A DNA stretch of 64,000 bases from CAYRVX01 sp964427875 (GCA_964427875.1 CAYRVX010000027.1:1-64000), one strand, 5' to 3'; numbered from the stretch's first letter, positions 41,330 to 50,073 are shown. The notes: a model not told the origin generated them from the letters alone. A program made the numbers and translations.

Positions 41330-42670
41330 CTACGCCTTCCAGACGCCGGCGATGGGGGTCTTGCAGAACCTGCACTTGCCGTTCTCGACGGAGATCTCGC
41401 GAACCCGGTAACCGTAGCGATCGATGAGGATCCTCTTGCAGTTCGGGCAATAGGTGGTCCCGCCCCCTTCCACCAGTACGTTGCCGACATAGACGTATCG
41501 CAGGCCCGCCTGCCGCGCGATGGATCGGGCCTTGACCAGGACGTCCGTCGGCGTCGGCGGCAGATGGGTGAGCTTGTGCTGCGGGTGGAAGCGCGAGAAG
41601 TGCAGCGGGTAGTCCGGCCCGACGTTCTCGACCAGCCAGCCGCACATCCGGCGGATCATGTCCATGTCGTCGGTGTAGGTCGGCACGACGAGGTTGGTCA
41701 CCTCGAACCACACGCCGCGCTCCTTGAGCAGCTTGAGCGTGTCGAGGATCGGCTGGAGCTTGCCGGAGTTCAGCTTCTTGTAGATCTCGGGGCTGAAGCT
41801 CTTGAGGTCCACGTTGGCCGCGTCCAGGACCTCGCAGAACTCCTCCAGCGGCTTGCGGTGGATGTACCCGCAGGTGACCCAGATGTTCTTGATGCCCTTT
41901 TCGCGGGCGAGTTTCGCCGAGTCGTACATGTATTCGTAGAAGGCCGTCGGCTCGGAGTAGGTGTAGGCCACCGAGGGATACTTGTGGGCCTCGGCGATGG
42001 CGACCACGTGCTCGGGAAACATGCTCAGGCGGCGGACATCCTGGCGGGTGAGGGCCCGCCGCATGCGATCGAGGGTGGCCGGCACGTCCGGTCCGTAGGG
42101 GTCCTTGGTCTGTTCCGGCTTCATCTGGGAGATGTCCCAGTTCTGGCAGTTGAGGCAGCGGAACCCGCAGCCCGACGTGGCGATCGAGAGCACGCCGGTT
42201 GTGGGCAGGAAATGATAGAGGGGCTTTTTCTCGATCGGGTCGACATGAAACGAACAGGGGTTGCCGTAGACGAGCGTGTAGAGCTTTCCGTCATGGTTGA
42301 CGCGGTTTCGGCACCGGCCGCGGTCGCCCGGCGAGAGCAGGCAGTTGTTCGGGCACAGGCGGCATCGGACGTTCCGCCCGAGGCGGCGGTAGTGCCTGGC
42401 CTCGACGGCCCAGCCGCGCTTCCGCCAGAGCCGCCACAGCTCGCCGGTCGGCGCGTCGCCCTTGAAGACCTCGGCCGACGGGGCGCTCCACCAGGAGGGG
42501 GAGTCCGGCCCGAGGAAGACGCTGGCGACGGCCCCGGCCCCGGCGAGCCCGGCGGCGCCCGCCGCGCCGATCTTGAGCGCCTTGCGCCTACTGAGGCGGC
42601 GCGGCTCCGACGGCTCGGATGCCGGCGGGGCCTCGTCGGCCGTCACGTCCTCGCTCGCCTCTTGATCCAT
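41330..42670 (-). CDS. amrS: AmmeMemoRadiSam radical SAM enzyme (AmrS) with Tat-like signal
   Basis: The ATG at 42670 has a GGAGG at ideal distance, giving 446 residues. Residues about 30-55 read SRRKALKIGAAGAAGLAGAG, a twin-arginine export signal. The AmrS body follows: CRLCPNNCLLSPGDRGRCRN, then CGFRCLNCQNW, the CxxxCxxC radical SAM cluster, and a C-terminal zinc-ribbon pair, YCPNCKRIL and GKCRFCKTPI. The family accompanies AMMECR1 and Memo domains in a system of unknown reaction. An exported radical SAM enzyme is unusual because its cluster needs reductant. The gene overlaps the end of a small membrane-protein gene by 28 bp and shares the operon with AmrB-AmrA. Confidence 0.9.
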   Translation of the reverse strand: MDQEASEDVTADEAPPASEPSEPRRLSRRKALKIGAAGAAGLAGAGAVASVFLGPDSPSWWSAPSAEVFKGDAPTGELWRLWRKRGWAVEARHYRRLGRNVRCRLCPNNCLLSPGDRGRCRNRVNHDGKLYTLVYGNPCSFHVDPIEKKPLYHFLPTTGVLSIATSGCGFRCLNCQNWDISQMKPEQTKDPYGPDVPATLDRMRRALTRQDVRRLSMFPEHVVAIAEAHKYPSVAYTYSEPTAFYEYMYDSAKLAREKGIKNIWVTCGYIHRKPLEEFCEVLDAANVDLKSFSPEIYKKLNSGKLQPILDTLKLLKERGVWFEVTNLVVPTYTDDMDMIRRMCGWLVENVGPDYPLHFSRFHPQHKLTHLPPTPTDVLVKARSIARQAGLRYVYVGNVLVEGGGTTYCPNCKRILIDRYGYRVREISVENGKCRFCKTPIAGVWKA

Positions 42671-42921
42671 CCCCACCTCCGCAGCGCCAGGTACAGCGCC
42701 GCCGCCACGTGCACCCCAAAGCCCGCCACCAGGACCTCGTCGAGCTTCAAGTGAAGCACTTCCGCCGTCCGGGGCCCCATCACCCGGTCAAGGCCGTATT
42801 CGCCCGTCAGGGCGTATCCCGACACAATGAATAATACCATCATCACCAGCAGAAACCAACCGCTGAACCGAACGGTCTTGACCACGTAGTAGCCGAACGG
42901 CCTGGACGTCGCTCTTGCCAT
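42643..42921 (-). CDS. Small membrane protein, possible b-type haem subunit
   Basis: A 92-residue protein with two TM segments, WFLLVMMVLFIVSGYALTG and VLVAGFGVHVAAALYLAL. His residues are placed at the start and middle of the second part (LHLKLDEVLVAG, then VHVAAAL), the spacing seen in small cytochrome b-like or DUF4405-type proteins, so one haem could be held between them. No catalytic domain is present. It lies between the spermidine-synthase-like gene (12 bp) and amrS (overlapping), so it is probably part of the same machine, and could carry electrons across the membrane to an exported enzyme. That role is inferred. Confidence 0.6.
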   Translation of the reverse strand: MARATSRPFGYYVVKTVRFSGWFLLVMMVLFIVSGYALTGEYGLDRVMGPRTAEVLHLKLDEVLVAGFGVHVAAALYLALRRWGWIKRRART

Positions 42922-42933
42922 GTCTCGCCTCGC

Positions 42934-45141
42934 TCAGGTGAACCGCACGATGAGCCCGCTGGCGACGTTCAAGGCCGCAACGATCGCGCAGACCGCGAAG
43001 ATGCCGACCAGCGGGATGAGCAGCGTGCTGACCAGCAGCGCGCCGATGCACGCGCCGACGAAGTCGGCGGTGTACAGCCGTGACGCCGTCGGCGCGACGG
43101 CCTGGAAGCCGGCCTTGCCCGCCACCGGGAACTCCATGCCCACGAGCACGGCCAGGGCGAAGGTCAGCAGCGGGAAGGCGACCCAGGCCGACAGCGACTC
43201 CGCCCCCGCCGCGGCGAGCCGGTCCAGGCCCAGCAGCGCGACCGGCACCAGCCCCGCATACGCCGCGACGGCCAGCTCCAGCTTCACGAGGTCCCGCCGG
43301 CCCGCGCGGTCGAGCCACCGGTTGGCCAGGTGCGAGCCGACCGCCAGGCCCATCATGAACGTCGTGACGATCAGCCCCACCCGGTGATAGACGTACCCGT
43401 GAACGATCTGGAAGCCCACCAGCACGATCACCTCCAGGGCGGAGGCGGCGAAGCCGGTGGTGAAGACGGCGAGGGTGACGGCCCGCAGGCGGACGGCGTA
43501 GGCCGCCAGCGCGATTGCCGCCACGGCCGCCAGCACGCCGTACCGCGCGGGGTGCTTGCCCGTCCAGTAGAGCAGTTGGTAGTAGTAGAGGACGGGGCTG
43601 AAGTCCCGGTTGGCGGGCGCGTCGTCGCTGACGGCGCGGCGGAGCTCGGCGATGCGGTCGGGCGTGAGCGTTGCGTCGAGGACCTCCGGGCGGACCCACT
43701 TCGTCTCGACGCCCGCCCGCTCGATCCGCCCGGCGATGTCGCCCGTCAGCTCGCCGTCGGAGGCCAGGAAGAAGACCCGCTCGCCCGGGAGCATCCGCAC
43801 GCGGGCGAAGACCTCCCCCAACGTGCGGTGGATGACGGCGATCAGCCGGGCCAGGTCGCGGCTCATGTAGTTCGCGTAGCCGCCCAGCGAGATGACCATC
43901 ACGCCGCCTTCCGAGAGCGCCCGCCGCACGTGGCGGAAGAACTCGACCGTGTAGAACCGGTTGATCTGGAACGTGCTCGGGTCGGGCACGTCGACGATCA
44001 CCACGTCGTACCGCCGGCCGGTTTGCCGGACGAACCGCCGCCCGTCCGTGAGGTGAACGGCGATCCGCTCGTCGGCGAGCCCGGCCGGCACGAACCGCCG
44101 CGCCACCTCGATGATGAGCGGGTCCAGCTCGACGTAGTCCACCCGCCGCACGGGGTACTTCAGGATCTCCCCGGCCGTGCCCGAGACCCCGCCGGAGACC
44201 AGCAGCACGTCCTCGGCGGCCGGTCGCTGGGCCATCGCGTAGTGCACCGTCTCCTCGACGTGCCTGACCTCCTGCGTGCTGAACAGGGGCACGCCGTTCT
44301 CGATGAAGTCGTACTGCCCGCTGGATTCGGTCACGACGAGCCGCCCGTACGGGCTGTTGCCGCTGTAGACCACGTTCCGCCCGGAGTACTCCATCGCGGT
44401 GGACAGCCCGCCCAGGTCCACCGCGCCGGCCGCGGCCGCGGCGCCGAGCGCGACGGCGGCGGCCGCAGCCGCCAGGGCCCTCTTCCTCGCCGCCAACGCC
44501 ACCGTCACCGCGGCGGCGAGGTTTATGGCCGCCGGAACGTAAAGGGCGCCGAAATGGCCCACCAGGTAGATCAGAACGAAGCTGAACAGCAGCCCGCCGC
44601 CGATGTCGCCGAGGACGTCGAGGAAGTAGACCTTGCCGATGCTGGCCGCGTCCCGCCGGGCCGCGAGCAGCTCGCACGCCAGGGTCAGCACGTACCCGCC
44701 GATCAGGCAGAACGGCGCCAGCAGGAGCAGGCAGATCACAAGGCTCTGGACCACGCCGACCTCGACGCCGCGGACGAAGACCACGTTCCGCAGCGCGCGG
44801 AGGAGGAAGACATCCGCCACCGGGAGGATCGCCACCAGCAGGTGTGCGAGGACGAGCTCGGTGATGCGGCCGGCCAGCCGGCCCGACCATCGCCCCAGCA
44901 GCGCCCCGAGCCCCATCAGGAGAAACCACGCCGCGAGGATGATCCCGAAGATCATCTCGTTGCCGGCCAGGACGCAGAGCAGCTCGCGCATCAGCACGAG
45001 CTGCGTGATGATGTGGGAGATTCCGAGACAGCAGACGGCCGCGAACAACAGCCGGGGCGGGGTCGGCGTCGCCTCTCTGCCGGGCATTTGGCCGGCAGGG
45101 GGGGCCTCGGCCGGCGGCGACTGTCCTGGCGGATCGCCCAC
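42934..45141 (-). CDS. Membrane-embedded spermidine-synthase-like protein
   Basis: A 735-residue protein with about seven N-terminal TM segments (AVCCLGISHIITQLVLMREL and following), a soluble aminopropyltransferase-like domain near residues 260-480, and more TM segments at the C-terminus. The central domain has LLVSGGVSGTAGEILKYPVR and VDYVELDPLIIEVARRF, where ELD binds the nucleoside, and DVVIVDVPDPSTFQINRFYT. This is the fused transporter/spermidine synthase type. The SAM or decarboxylated-SAM-binding GGG is partly altered to GGVSG. It starts 4 bp after the AmrB-AmrA gene, so it is coupled. A SAM-derived group transfer at the membrane is plausible. Confidence 0.82.
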   Translation of the reverse strand: MGDPPGQSPPAEAPPAGQMPGREATPTPPRLLFAAVCCLGISHIITQLVLMRELLCVLAGNEMIFGIILAAWFLLMGLGALLGRWSGRLAGRITELVLAHLLVAILPVADVFLLRALRNVVFVRGVEVGVVQSLVICLLLLAPFCLIGGYVLTLACELLAARRDAASIGKVYFLDVLGDIGGGLLFSFVLIYLVGHFGALYVPAAINLAAAVTVALAARKRALAAAAAAVALGAAAAAGAVDLGGLSTAMEYSGRNVVYSGNSPYGRLVVTESSGQYDFIENGVPLFSTQEVRHVEETVHYAMAQRPAAEDVLLVSGGVSGTAGEILKYPVRRVDYVELDPLIIEVARRFVPAGLADERIAVHLTDGRRFVRQTGRRYDVVIVDVPDPSTFQINRFYTVEFFRHVRRALSEGGVMVISLGGYANYMSRDLARLIAVIHRTLGEVFARVRMLPGERVFFLASDGELTGDIAGRIERAGVETKWVRPEVLDATLTPDRIAELRRAVSDDAPANRDFSPVLYYYQLLYWTGKHPARYGVLAAVAAIALAAYAVRLRAVTLAVFTTGFAASALEVIVLVGFQIVHGYVYHRVGLIVTTFMMGLAVGSHLANRWLDRAGRRDLVKLELAVAAYAGLVPVALLGLDRLAAAGAESLSAWVAFPLLTFALAVLVGMEFPVAGKAGFQAVAPTASRLYTADFVGACIGALLVSTLLIPLVGIFAVCAIVAALNVASGLIVRFT

Positions 45142-45145
45142 GGAG

Positions 45146-46750
45146 CTATTCCTTGGTTTCCTGAAACTCCTCCACCTGGAAGGTCCGGATCGTCGCCTGG
45201 GGCTGCCGCCAGGCGTTGGCGGCGAGACCGGCCTTCAGGGCCAACTGGCTCATGAACTTCTCGGGCTCGGGGATCTCCTTCCAGACGGACGGCAGGTACA
45301 CGGCGTTGGCCAGGGCGCGTCGGCCCTTGACCACCACGGGCACCTCCAGCGTGACCCCGTCGATGTTCGGGCGGAGGCGCTCGAGCAGGTCTGAGGGGGT
45401 GTTGTAGTAGATCGGCTTGGGCACCGTCAGGATGCTGATGTCGATCGTGATGGCGTCCAGCTCCTCCGCGGTGACCGGCTTGGACCGGAACCGCCGGTCC
45501 CTGGTGGCGTTGACGGCCATCTCCATCACCGCCACGTACAACGGCTGGACCGGCAGGGTATAGCCGACGCACCCGCGAAGCTCCTCTTTGCTCTTCAGCG
45601 TCACGAAGCAGCCCTTCGGCTTCAGCAGGCCGGGAGGCAGCGTGGCGCGATCGATCCGGGGAGGGGGCTGCCTGGTGAAGAAGGCGGTAAGGGTCCTGCG
45701 CGCCAGGCCCAGCAGGAACTTCCGGTCCGCGTCGGTCAGGGGCTGGATCTTGGCGGCCCCCTCCTCGACGAAGACGGCCGCCATGTACCCCACGACCCTG
45801 TCCTTGTTGCCGCTGGGAATGTCGCCGCTGTTGCGGTAGTCCAGCACGCGCGGTTTCCAGCCCCTTTCCTTGGCCAGGTGCATCAACGTGAGGATCGGTC
45901 CCTTCCCACAGGCCTCCTGCCGGCTCATCGCCTTGATATCCATCTCCCGGACGGCCTTGAGGCACCAGGCATCCAGGCTCTTGGCCATGTCATACGGGTG
46001 ATAGTGGCTCAGGTCGCTGCTGGCAATGACGACGGTGCCGTCGTCGAGGAACCTCGAGAGCATGTCGGCCGCCTTGGCCGGATCGACGCTCCCTCCGTAG
46101 ACGGCCGGCACGAGCTGGAAGCTCCCCAGCACCCACTGGAGAAACGGCAACTGCGTCTCCAGCGAATGCTCCCAGGTGTGGGGGGTGTCCTGGCCTTCCG
46201 GGGGCGCGAGCTTGGAGGCCTGCCGCCACCAGACCGGGCGGCGGGCCGCCAGCTTCGGCGGGGCCGTGAAGGGCCTGAGCCTGGCCAACTCCGCCGCCTT
46301 GGGCGCCAGCTTGATGAACCCCAGGGGCGTTCGGTAGGCCTCCACGTTCGGGATGGACGCGCCGGGGAAGCTCGCGGTGTGACTGGGGGCCAGGATAATC
46401 GCCGTTCGCACGTCCTGACCCATCAACTGCTTGTACGCCACCGCCGCGGTGATGCCGCAGAATCGCCATCCGGCGTGCGGGACGATCATCCCCCGAACCT
46501 TGCCGCCGACGCCCGCCACCGTCGCCGACAGCAGCGAGTTGGCCGTCCTGGCGAGCTCCTGGGGGACCTTGGGATACCACAGGCCGGCGACGGCGGGCTC
46601 ACGCACCGTTCCGTCGGCCCGAATCGCCGGTGAGGTCGTCGCCGGGGACAGCCCGCTCGGGCCGTCCGGCTTGTTGGCGTCCTCGTCGTCGCCTCCGCCG
46701 CAGCCGGCAAACAGGAGGGCCGTAAACGTCAAGAGGGCTTTCCGCTTCAT
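45146..46750 (-). CDS. AmmeMemoRadiSam protein: Memo (AmrB) fused to AMMECR1 (AmrA)
   Basis: The ATG at 46750 follows AAAGGTG and gives 534 residues with a lipoprotein signal (KRKALLTFTALLFAGCGG), so it is probably anchored outside the cytoplasm. The N-terminal half is Memo/AmrB: AGLWYP, GMIVPHAGWRFCG, HTWEHSLETQLPFLQ and VIASSDLSHYHPYDMAKSLD. The C-terminal half is AMMECR1/AmrA: KGCFVTLKSKEELRGCVGYT, then VNATRDRRFRSKPVTAEELD and ITIDISILTVPKPI. Memo is a metal-dependent dioxygenase-like fold with His ligands, seen here in PHAGW and WEHSLE. Fusion in one polypeptide supports joint action. It leads the operon with the spermidine-synthase-like protein, the small membrane protein and AmrS. Confidence 0.9.
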   Translation of the reverse strand: MKRKALLTFTALLFAGCGGGDDEDANKPDGPSGLSPATTSPAIRADGTVREPAVAGLWYPKVPQELARTANSLLSATVAGVGGKVRGMIVPHAGWRFCGITAAVAYKQLMGQDVRTAIILAPSHTASFPGASIPNVEAYRTPLGFIKLAPKAAELARLRPFTAPPKLAARRPVWWRQASKLAPPEGQDTPHTWEHSLETQLPFLQWVLGSFQLVPAVYGGSVDPAKAADMLSRFLDDGTVVIASSDLSHYHPYDMAKSLDAWCLKAVREMDIKAMSRQEACGKGPILTLMHLAKERGWKPRVLDYRNSGDIPSGNKDRVVGYMAAVFVEEGAAKIQPLTDADRKFLLGLARRTLTAFFTRQPPPRIDRATLPPGLLKPKGCFVTLKSKEELRGCVGYTLPVQPLYVAVMEMAVNATRDRRFRSKPVTAEELDAITIDISILTVPKPIYYNTPSDLLERLRPNIDGVTLEVPVVVKGRRALANAVYLPSVWKEIPEPEKFMSQLALKAGLAANAWRQPQATIRTFQVEEFQETKE

Positions 46751-46846
46751 GTTATCACCTTTCGTCGCGGAAACGTGATCTCCGTCATGCGGTTCGATCC
46801 CTGCACGCGGGCGGACCACGCCTTCCGCCGCAAGTCGGTTGCCCAT

Positions 46847-46852
46847 ATTATA
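46847..46852 (-). promoter_or_regulatory. -10 element upstream of the AmrB-AmrA operon
   Basis: Read on the minus strand this is TATAAT, 96 bp upstream of the ATG at 46750. No clear -35 is visible 16-18 bp further upstream, so it may be an activator-dependent promoter. Confidence 0.4.
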
Positions 46853-46969
46853 TCGTCCAGGACATCCCCCGCCGTAGGAGGAAATGCCTCGCGGGGCAGG
46901 ACAAATGAAGTCGCCGTCGGTTCCGGCCTCGGCGCGGGCGGCCGCCCGACCGGCGGGGCGGTGCAGGGG

Positions 46970-48508
46970 CTATCCGGCCACGTGCCACCGGTTCCCGTCG
47001 GCGGCGATGAGATCGTCGGCCTCCTTGGGCCCCCAGGAGCCGGCGGGATAGCTCGCAAGGCTCTCGGCCGGCTGCATCGCGCAGCCTTGCAGGACGGGCT
47101 CGATGAATCGCCAGGCCGCAATCACCTCGTCGTCCCGCGTGAACAAGGTTGGATCGCCCAAGGCCGCGTCCAGGAGCAGGCGCTGGTACGCCTCCGGCGG
47201 GGCGCCGCCGAAGGCCCCGGCGTAGCTGAAGTCCATCTTCAGTGGCTGGACCCGCCTGGCCGCACCGGGCAGCTTCACCTGGAACTCCATCGAGATGCCC
47301 TCGTTGGGTTGGACGCGAACGGCCAGGACGTTCGGGGCGAGAGGCTCACCGGGCGGGGCGTTGAAGAGCACCTGCGGGACCGATTTGAAATGGATGGAGA
47401 CCTCGGTCGTCCGCCGGGGCAGACGCTTGCCCGTCCGCAGGTAGAACGGCACGCCCGACCAGCGCCAGTTGTCCACGAACGCCTTGAACGCGGCGTAGGT
47501 CTCCGTGGGGGAGTCCCCGGCCACGCCGTCCAGCTCGCGGTAACCCAGGCAGTGTTCCTCGTCGATCACCCCGGCGGTGTACTGGGCCCGCACCACCCCG
47601 TTGGCGGCACACTCCGGGCTGATCGGCCGCAGCGCCTTGAGGACCTTCACCTTCTCGCTGCGGATGTCGTCGGCCGAAAGCGAAACGGGCGGCTCCATCG
47701 CAATCAGGCACATCAGGTGCATCATGTGGTTCTGGACGATGTCGCGGATGGCGCCGGCCCGGTCGTAATAGCCCGCCCGCCCCTCCACGCCGAGGGCCTC
47801 GCCGACGGTGATCTGCACGTGACCGACGTACTTCTGGTGCCAGATCGGCTCGAAGATGCTGTTGGCGAACCGCAGGACCATCAGGTTCTGGACCGTCTCC
47901 TTGCCGAGGTAATGGTCGATTCGAAAGATCTGCTGCTCATCGAACGCCGCGCGGATCTCGTCGTTCAGCGCCGTCGCGCTGGCCAGGTCGTGGCCGAACG
48001 GCTTCTCCACGACTAAGCGCGACCACGGCGAGGCGGGCCGTCCCTTCCGCGCCAGGCCGGATTCCTTCAACCCGCGAACGATCGGAATGAACGCCTCCGG
48101 AGGCGTCGCCAGGTAGAACAGGCAGTTCCCCGGCCCGGGCGTCTCCTCGATGCGGCGCCGCAGCGAGCGGAAGTCCCCCGCGCTGTCATAGCTGCCCTGG
48201 TGGTACGTCAGCCGCTCGGCGAAACGCTGCCAGTCGGCCTGGTGAATCGCCTTGCCCATGCGGGCCCAGGCGGTGGACTTCAGAAGGGACGCCTTGAAAT
48301 CCTCGTCACTGCCGTCCGATCGCGCGTAGCCGATCACGCGGGCGGCGGCGGGAAGCAGTCCTTCGCAGTCCAGCCCGAAGAAAGACGGGATCAGCTTGCG
48401 TCGCGTCAGGTCCCCCGAGGCGCCGAAAACGACAAGGATGAACGGCTCGGGACGGGTCCTTGGCGTCTCGGCGGCTGACAACGCAGTGTCTTCCGGCGTC
48501 AGCGGCAT
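46970..48508 (-). CDS. zwf: Glucose-6-phosphate dehydrogenase
   Basis: The ATG at 48508 gives 512 residues, a normal length. The Rossmann start is LVVFGASGDLTRRKLIPSFF, matching the GASGDLxxRK motif that selects NADP. The catalytic region has RIDHYLGKETVQNLMVLRFA, with the conserved His-Tyr-Leu-Gly-Lys. A VQITVGEALGVEGRAGYYD stretch, PFYLRTGKRLP and YQRLLLDAALGDPTLFTRDD are all typical. It oxidises glucose 6-phosphate to 6-phosphogluconolactone and feeds the pentose phosphate pathway. It is single in its strand context; no gnd or pgl gene is next to it. Transposase remnants begin right upstream. Confidence 0.96.
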   Translation of the reverse strand: MPLTPEDTALSAAETPRTRPEPFILVVFGASGDLTRRKLIPSFFGLDCEGLLPAAARVIGYARSDGSDEDFKASLLKSTAWARMGKAIHQADWQRFAERLTYHQGSYDSAGDFRSLRRRIEETPGPGNCLFYLATPPEAFIPIVRGLKESGLARKGRPASPWSRLVVEKPFGHDLASATALNDEIRAAFDEQQIFRIDHYLGKETVQNLMVLRFANSIFEPIWHQKYVGHVQITVGEALGVEGRAGYYDRAGAIRDIVQNHMMHLMCLIAMEPPVSLSADDIRSEKVKVLKALRPISPECAANGVVRAQYTAGVIDEEHCLGYRELDGVAGDSPTETYAAFKAFVDNWRWSGVPFYLRTGKRLPRRTTEVSIHFKSVPQVLFNAPPGEPLAPNVLAVRVQPNEGISMEFQVKLPGAARRVQPLKMDFSYAGAFGGAPPEAYQRLLLDAALGDPTLFTRDDEVIAAWRFIEPVLQGCAMQPAESLASYPAGSWGPKEADDLIAADGNRWHVAG

Positions 48509-48589
48509 GTCCGGTCTCCGATGAGTCTTTCGCCTGCACTGGACGCAGCCAGCCGTCCCCCCGCCGAAGTATAGGGCACCGACGGCGAG

Positions 48590-49190
48590 ACCGGAAGGAC
48601 TTCTGGCAAGGGGCACGGGAACGCATGTCGGCCTGGCTGGTGAAGGCGGTCCACGAGGTATTGCAGCACGAAGTCGAGGCGTTCGTGGGGGCCCGATGGC
48701 ACCAGCGATGTCCGGAGGATCGCACGACGTATCGTTCCGGCTATCGAGCCCGGCGTTTCATGGTCCTGGGACACGAGGCGGTGCTTCGGACGCCTCGGGT
48801 TCGCCAGGCGGGGTTTCGCAGCGCGTTTCTCGGTTTTCGCAAGCGGCGTGGCGAAGACGTGGACCGCGCGATCGTCAATGCGTACGTGGCGAGCGCCTCG
48901 ACGCGGGAAGTGACGGCGCTGCCGCAGCAGATGTGGGGCACAAGCGTCTGTCCGACGACGGTCGGTACGCTGGTGAAGCAGTTGGACGACGAACGCAAGG
49001 CCTTTCAGTCTCGCTGCCTGGCGGATGACTGCCTCTACCTGGTCGTGACCGCGGTGCACGTCCGCTGCCAGGTGGCGCCCTCGGTCCGGCTGAGGGGCGT
49101 CCAGGGCGGGAAGCCTGTCCACAAGGTGGCGGCGCTTCTGGTTCGAGGCATCCGCCTGGACGGCTCGCGGGAGCTGGTGGACTCTCCCTT
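48590..49190 (+). pseudogene. IS256-family (Mutator-type) transposase fragment
   Basis: The plus-strand frame reads LVKAVHEVLQHEVEAFVGAR, then RTTYRSGYRARR, LRTPRVRQAGFRSAFLGFRK, NAYVASASTREVTALPQQMW and TLVKQLDDERKAFQSR. These follow the N-terminal half of IS256-type transposases in order. The first catalytic Asp, normally in a LxLDAxY motif, is replaced (LYLVVTAVHV), and the C-terminal half with the other acidic residues is missing. It is therefore dead. No terminal repeats were identified. Confidence 0.75.
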
Positions 49191-49244
49191 GGACCGCAGC
49201 AAGAGAGGCGGCAGGCGCTGCAGCGCCGTCCGGGGCCACACGAG

Positions 49245-49421
49245 GGAGTCCGGGGCTTCGTAGCCCAGGCCCTTGATCTCGCCGTGGATGTGGCCGTGAC
49301 CCCAGGATGGATTCTGCTCGGCCATCTGTAGCACAAGCTTGCGGATCAAGTTGGCCTTCCTTGGCGCGGGACCTGGCTTGCCCCGGTGAGCTGAGCCGTC
49401 GTACTTGCGGGCGATCAGCAT
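49245..49421 (-). pseudogene. Integrase-type (IS3/IS481-like) transposase fragment
   Basis: The minus-strand frame from the ATG at 49421 reads RKYDGSAHRGKPGPAPRKAN, then LVLQMAEQNPSWGHGHIHGE and IKGLGYEAP. This is the helix-turn-helix linker segment that precedes the DDE integrase core in IS3/IS481-like transposases (RxNPxWGxxRIxGELxxLG). Only about 58 residues remain and the DDE core is lost. It abuts the IS256-type fragment, so this is a small graveyard of insertions between zwf and the CRISPR locus. Confidence 0.7.
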
Positions 49422-49437
49422 GCGATGGCTCCTTCTG

Positions 49438-49755
49438 TCATCTCCCAACCGGCGGGACGGGGGTGTTGTACTCCGGCGTGCTCAGTTCCGGGCGATCGAG
49501 GAAATACTTCGGCACGGAGAGGTCCATGGCGCTCAGCCTCGCCTGGGCGGCCTTGACCGGCGCCAGGGCCCGCGCCTCGCCCCCGAACGGCCCCGTATAG
49601 GGCGTAACGGGCGTTCGCGGAATCGCGCGCCAGGCCCGATGCAGCCTCACGCGATCGCCCGAGACCTCCGGGGGCCTCTCGCCGCCGGCGACACAGCCGC
49701 CCGCCCCCGCGGCAGCCGCCAGCGCGAAAGCCCAAATGGCAATTCGCCCTGCGAT
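49438..49755 (-). CDS. Small lipoprotein with no standard start codon
   Basis: The frame reads IAIWAFALAAAAGAGGC, a convincing lipoprotein signal and lipobox, then VSGDRVRLHRAWRAIPRTPV and, at the end, VPKYFLDRPELSTPEYNTPV. No ATG, GTG or TTG lies in frame before the lipobox: the frame opens after a TAA and the first GTG (49650) is already past it. GGGAG lies 6 bp before an ATC at 49755, which I use as a tentative start. Either a rare start codon is used, the start was mutated, or a base is wrong in the assembly. From 49650 a 70-residue product without a signal is also possible. The family is unknown. Confidence 0.45.
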   Translation of the reverse strand: MAGRIAIWAFALAAAAGAGGCVAGGERPPEVSGDRVRLHRAWRAIPRTPVTPYTGPFGGEARALAPVKAAQARLSAMDLSVPKYFLDRPELSTPEYNTPVPPVGR

Positions 49756-49865
49756 GGTCTTCTCCCGTCCCGGCAGGATGCGCCTATCGAACGAGCGCCT
49801 GCATTATCCCCAGGCGGCGGGCAAACTTCAACCGCCACCCCCGCTGTGCCCACGGGCCGGGAATG

Positions 49866-49992
49866 CGCAAAAGAGAGCCTCTCCTGGGCAAGCCAAGAGA
49901 GGCTGCGGCCCGAAGGCCGCGCCCTGCGGAGCAGGCTCCGAAGATCCTGCTCCTTGGTGTGAAAAGAATCCGAAGCAGGGCTGGTTACACTT
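49866..49992 (-). ncRNA. Predicted tracrRNA of the type II-C system
   Basis: The 36-nt anti-repeat (49956-49991) aligns without gaps to the CRISPR repeat: 30 Watson-Crick pairs, 2 G-U pairs and 4 mismatches clustered in the part facing the repeat 5' half. Read on the minus strand, the anti-repeat is followed by three hairpins: an 8-bp stem (49928-49953), a 6-bp stem with a UUCG loop (49905-49920) and an 8-bp stem (49876-49904) ending in a T-tract. A promoter lies immediately upstream. This order (anti-repeat, then hairpins, then terminator) matches known tracrRNAs, so the RNA and the array are both transcribed on the minus strand. It lies head-to-head with cas9. Confidence 0.88.
49869..49904 (-). 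terminator. Rho-independent terminator of the tracrRNA
   Basis: AGCCTCTC and GAGAGGCT pair with a 13-nt loop between them (49876-49904). On the minus strand the stem is followed by CTCTTTTGC, with four T at 49869-49872. Confidence 0.75.
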
Positions 49993-49998
49993 GCCTTT

Positions 49999-50027
49999 AT
50001 CTTTACTTCCGCATGATGCCCTGTCAA
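49999..50027 (-). promoter_or_regulatory. tracrRNA promoter
   Basis: On the minus strand a perfect TTGACA (50022-50027) is followed after 17 bp by AAAGAT (49999-50004). Transcription would start at about 49992, which is exactly where the anti-repeat begins. The -10 is weak, the -35 is ideal. Confidence 0.65.
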
Positions 50028-50073
50028 GATGTTTTGCAGGAAAATCCATGCGGCAAACTGAAAGGGGATCGAG

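Noticed and set aside
48590..49263. An active IS256 element
   Set aside because: The first catalytic Asp is replaced, the C-terminal half is missing and no inverted repeats were found.
49956..49991. A stray, degenerate CRISPR repeat upstream of cas9
   Set aside because: The match continues along the whole repeat, is followed by three hairpins and a terminator, and has a promoter; it is the tracrRNA anti-repeat, not an array remnant.
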